A stretch of DNA of 49,502 bases from Fibrobacter sp. GTDB taxonomy: Bacteria; Fibrobacterota; Fibrobacteria; Fibrobacterales; Fibrobacteraceae. A program made the translations under genes and the position numbers. The stretch is from the NCBI GenBank assembly GCA_017503015.1, contig JAFVTX010000004.1:1-49502 (forward strand). The letters run 5' to 3'. The notes beneath the pieces were generated by a model that worked only from the letters and a program-made list of their open reading frames with translations, was not told the origin of the DNA and searched no databases. This document shows, one piece after another, positions 49,201 through 49,502 of this stretch (position 1 is the first letter of the stretch; each line of letters begins with the position of its first letter).

Positions 49201-49502
49201 GCCTGCCGCAGGGATTAGGCAGATATGGCGTAGAACCGGCGCATTATTTTGATTCCATGAACACTTCGTTTGAATGGTATCTGAAAAACCACCTCGGTTC
49301 CACAATGGCTGTATATCGCACTACGGGAACAACTGCTGGGCCACCCATGTTGCAGCATGCCTACGATTATAGAAGTTACGGAGAAAAAATTGACTTGACA
49401 GTATTAACGGATAAAGTTACCGAAAACTATACTGGAAAAGAACTGGATGATGAAATCGAGCTCGGTTATTGGGGAGCAAGATATCTTGATTTAATGCTGG
49501 GG
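43284..49502 (+). CDS. Giant secreted RHS protein with carbohydrate-binding-like modules (3' truncated)
   Basis: The open frame has 2073 codons without a stop to the window edge. Signal peptide MVLIFILALLGLSFGQ is at 1-16. Modules by eye: a beta domain ending near 328, and an Ig/cadherin-like domain at 360-481 (VTDVDGDDF, YTVKVTDSYGGSS). A second beta domain reaches 650, followed by a serine linker at 652-714. A CBM3-like module spans 717-870 and a related module 875-1045, with a CBM4/9-like segment from 1094 (GGDFESDWLHGWNVSG). An RHS entry motif, DGMGRTWKKYLPFALPC, follows at about 1258. YD repeats run over 1471-1930, and the core YTGKELDDEIELGYWGARY starts at 2049. The variable C-terminal tip, where a toxin would sit, lies beyond the edge. 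ATG 43284 is two bases after the previous stop. TTG 43278 is an alternative start. Confidence 0.85.
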   Translation, partial: MVLIFILALLGLSFGQLSVRIPGDSPTQFILGEKAFVPVFIDGVSGNGSTEREQGVAPYVLENVSGNAGWLKPNGRPAYNSSLDNAYYHWQNNQIFWLELSGFPPAAGTYSGTLRVRNTATGESQSISYSFSVINPPSNYYGVVIAMHDSAASYGRQMEIYTSLKNTATAARTLQSPYIDYYATRMSGRQPVVNVWKKPSNGCVQVLDCGQGNFVIRHRFSGEVSIGAGARSGEFQVGYNEVAGSTDPYYYSPLQDKDIWAFLDVNQGYVAATERNAYVDYSAFRWATNYTARAMQRNLFYNQYEALYDHSGNRLWGTAPSWFSEQGCHEVRMTTATSYNWQKFRTNSGISGFCTEGLVNTSPVIQFSTSGPDTIYEGEDYFMRPLVTDVDGDDFTMELVGPHPSWIEVGTPADYWDDYENVIKNNVNTATNRKVFYIRSRHGDIRKTAVKPTGSYTYTVKVTDSYGGSSTATRTVVVVDGSLHPSHTPSGLAVLVGDETWFKRYQLDVASGIVNYSGAGKTLSAGWHYDYYGVFAERPSTLPLPAAHHWYTDPNVDVSYEACGDGRFRLRYIGKSAQTLLANRSYQDSKTGFVYGTNGRMNKVDDWSIGDFYAGGDTLRRRQYAPKAPLYDGDGTLLWGEAPSWAADCGDNSSSSSSSLWSSSSTTGQSSSSVYPPNSSSNPISSSSVQSVSSSSIPVSSSSAVSSSSAVSSSSFNPYTDLLIRFSDNSTSTGAANLKLDVVNKGNATANIGGYELRFYYNGNENLDASRLVFENYQNLSAVQSKVTEQCEENLFVYRVKFSDDAQIQPGASAPPGGMDLAVHLDPWQNYDWRGFASWVDASELTDNPNMALFDANGNLVYGTEMWPCNGYTKKSLKLTVNETVHAEGMGIPNGYVNDAVGNVSLEVRNDGDSSLVGPVYVDFYVTHPASHVPMLVIGTDTLSVAGTLMSLGDGIAVSRTSSGNRHTFRFVLANGLQAAAVRNISFVLLDQCLTDCPSGSESVYTWSLADDWSAMDGIANPWNSVKTEKVAVYSSTGELVYGTPDPSSPTPPMQEIAVGDTVFSLTHPRTSLASQVANRTDAVQYSAGQLLSGGDFESDWLHGWNVSGSAHSVRGISPQGSRHLELSSGARITQDLPLQAGRLLADSGAVLMLWHTGTLTVEISKNETSVNTNTVSGGGTWKRDTVFLAKSLFDGSSVYALSISANGASSLDDAILTAVTAAKPTTYAVRFTNTAGEELESRAYDGAEELLVTDSEHDGMGRTWKKYLPFALPCKGAADCNSERKTAHNSGMAKSYYTASNPDYPDAGGVPYVETKWKPDPMATKDVEGAPGSAFGVTGVDGRTHLVRSYSSGVNLSGVNLLDSASLNSAVAAVRHGRAYDGDTNYRATRDAGPTHLWELNTDQDGRRAFTVKDGEGRVIVSGSLDSTGRLLARSVNELDARGNVVRSHPPMSCGYTPRPANCVTPNEYGYDAQSRVVRSKEPDAGETRTFYDLMGRVRATQTQRQIDSGAYSVTVYDNLDRPIYTGEWKTALDSGAARAYFGNVQNRNSPTIAEFTPGTVARTFYDRMPARDTLGVELYPASVQTDAFKYGKTRTVAVISDVSVDGSGNVTRVSTANTYDKYGRVAATYTYDPTMPADSLKMLAVETEYDLGGKVTRTAKYPYGVNGGGSSRKIVERYTYDRLGRVDSLFSKNGGGDEVLLAHYSYYPTGNVREVKMGDAITLAYTYHISGTVKSATYSANSDGQESNSLYSETLHYEDCGDANCTPQYNGNISRMVHELAHGNADFGQYRDVAYAYDQLNRLTSADDVEQDYFDEVFEYDAQGRMTVQRRDTSIAKNAGGEYAYYANTNRLKSVANGMGGTADDHNMSDANNFVYDSEGNLIEDKSKKMKISYDWRGMPVEFVREIENGDSLKLVMKYDGNGKRISKTRLRKGTGSGEWPVEHVTHYTGIGTEIRTGNSGNGNETWVVVSLPQGLGRYGVEPAHYFDSMNTSFEWYLKNHLGSTMAVYRTTGTTAGPPMLQHAYDYRSYGEKIDLTVLTDKVTENYTGKELDDEIELGYWGARYLDLMLG
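45237..45431 (+). repeat. Poly-serine linker-coding low-complexity tract
   Basis: About 63 codons, mostly TCT/TCA/TCG/AGT/AGC serines in clusters of three to seven separated by short V, P, A or I spacers, lie inside the second RHS gene. Mixed serine codons argue for selection on the peptide rather than slippage at the DNA level. Serine linkers of this type join catalytic and binding modules in Fibrobacter cellulases (known feature of the group). Confidence 0.85.

Overview
The window looks like chromosome from a Fibrobacter-type bacterium (Fibrobacterota). The main pointers are a lipoprotein with a Fibrobacter succinogenes major paralogous (FISUMP) domain, a secreted protein with poly-serine linkers and cellulose-binding-like modules, an NfnAB transhydrogenase typical of fermentative anaerobes, and a GlgE-type glycogen enzyme. 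This assignment is inference from gene content, because no rRNA is present.

Layout. 1-13.1 kb is the core information-processing block: end of tuf, rpmG, tRNA-Trp, secE, nusG, rplK, rplA, rplJ, rplL, rpoB, rpoC, then rpsL-rpsG behind their own promoter and ending in a strong terminator. 13.2-15.6 kb holds the FISUMP lipoprotein gene and enolase. 15.6-20.4 kb has prmA converging on a minus-strand uvrC-ygiQ pair. 20.5-22.5 kb has a long coiled-coil protein gene, zapA and a structured RNA that I call 6S RNA. 22.6-25.2 kb has a small membrane protein and nfnAB. 25.5-31.4 kb is a lipoprotein gene followed by the rod-shape and cell-wall elongation cluster mreB-mreC-mreD-mrdA-rodA, with glgE tightly behind it. 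A convergent TraB-family membrane protein gene follows.

34.6-49.5 kb is the accessory part: two lipoproteins, then a compact operon of two Skp/OmpH-like periplasmic proteins and two giant secreted RHS/YD-repeat proteins. The first is 2184 aa. The second has at least 2073 aa and runs off the right edge at the start of the conserved RHS core motif. The second RHS protein carries carbohydrate-binding-like modules, an Ig/cadherin-like domain and a 60-residue serine linker before the RHS shell. The pairing resembles a split B/C-type RHS shell, possibly for a toxin or surface-adhesion device on plant fibre. This is the most interesting system in the window.

A second unusual layer is non-coding. 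Five intergenic spots carry degenerate tandem arrays with an exact 7-bp period (18.5, 22.5, 25.88, 25.92 and 33.2 kb). Each has its own consensus, and several have exactly six units. They resemble in form the heptanucleotide STRR repeats known from cyanobacteria. Several promoters also share a TATATT -10 box.

Limits: everything was read by eye. Family names rest on remembered motifs and gene order, not on database searches.
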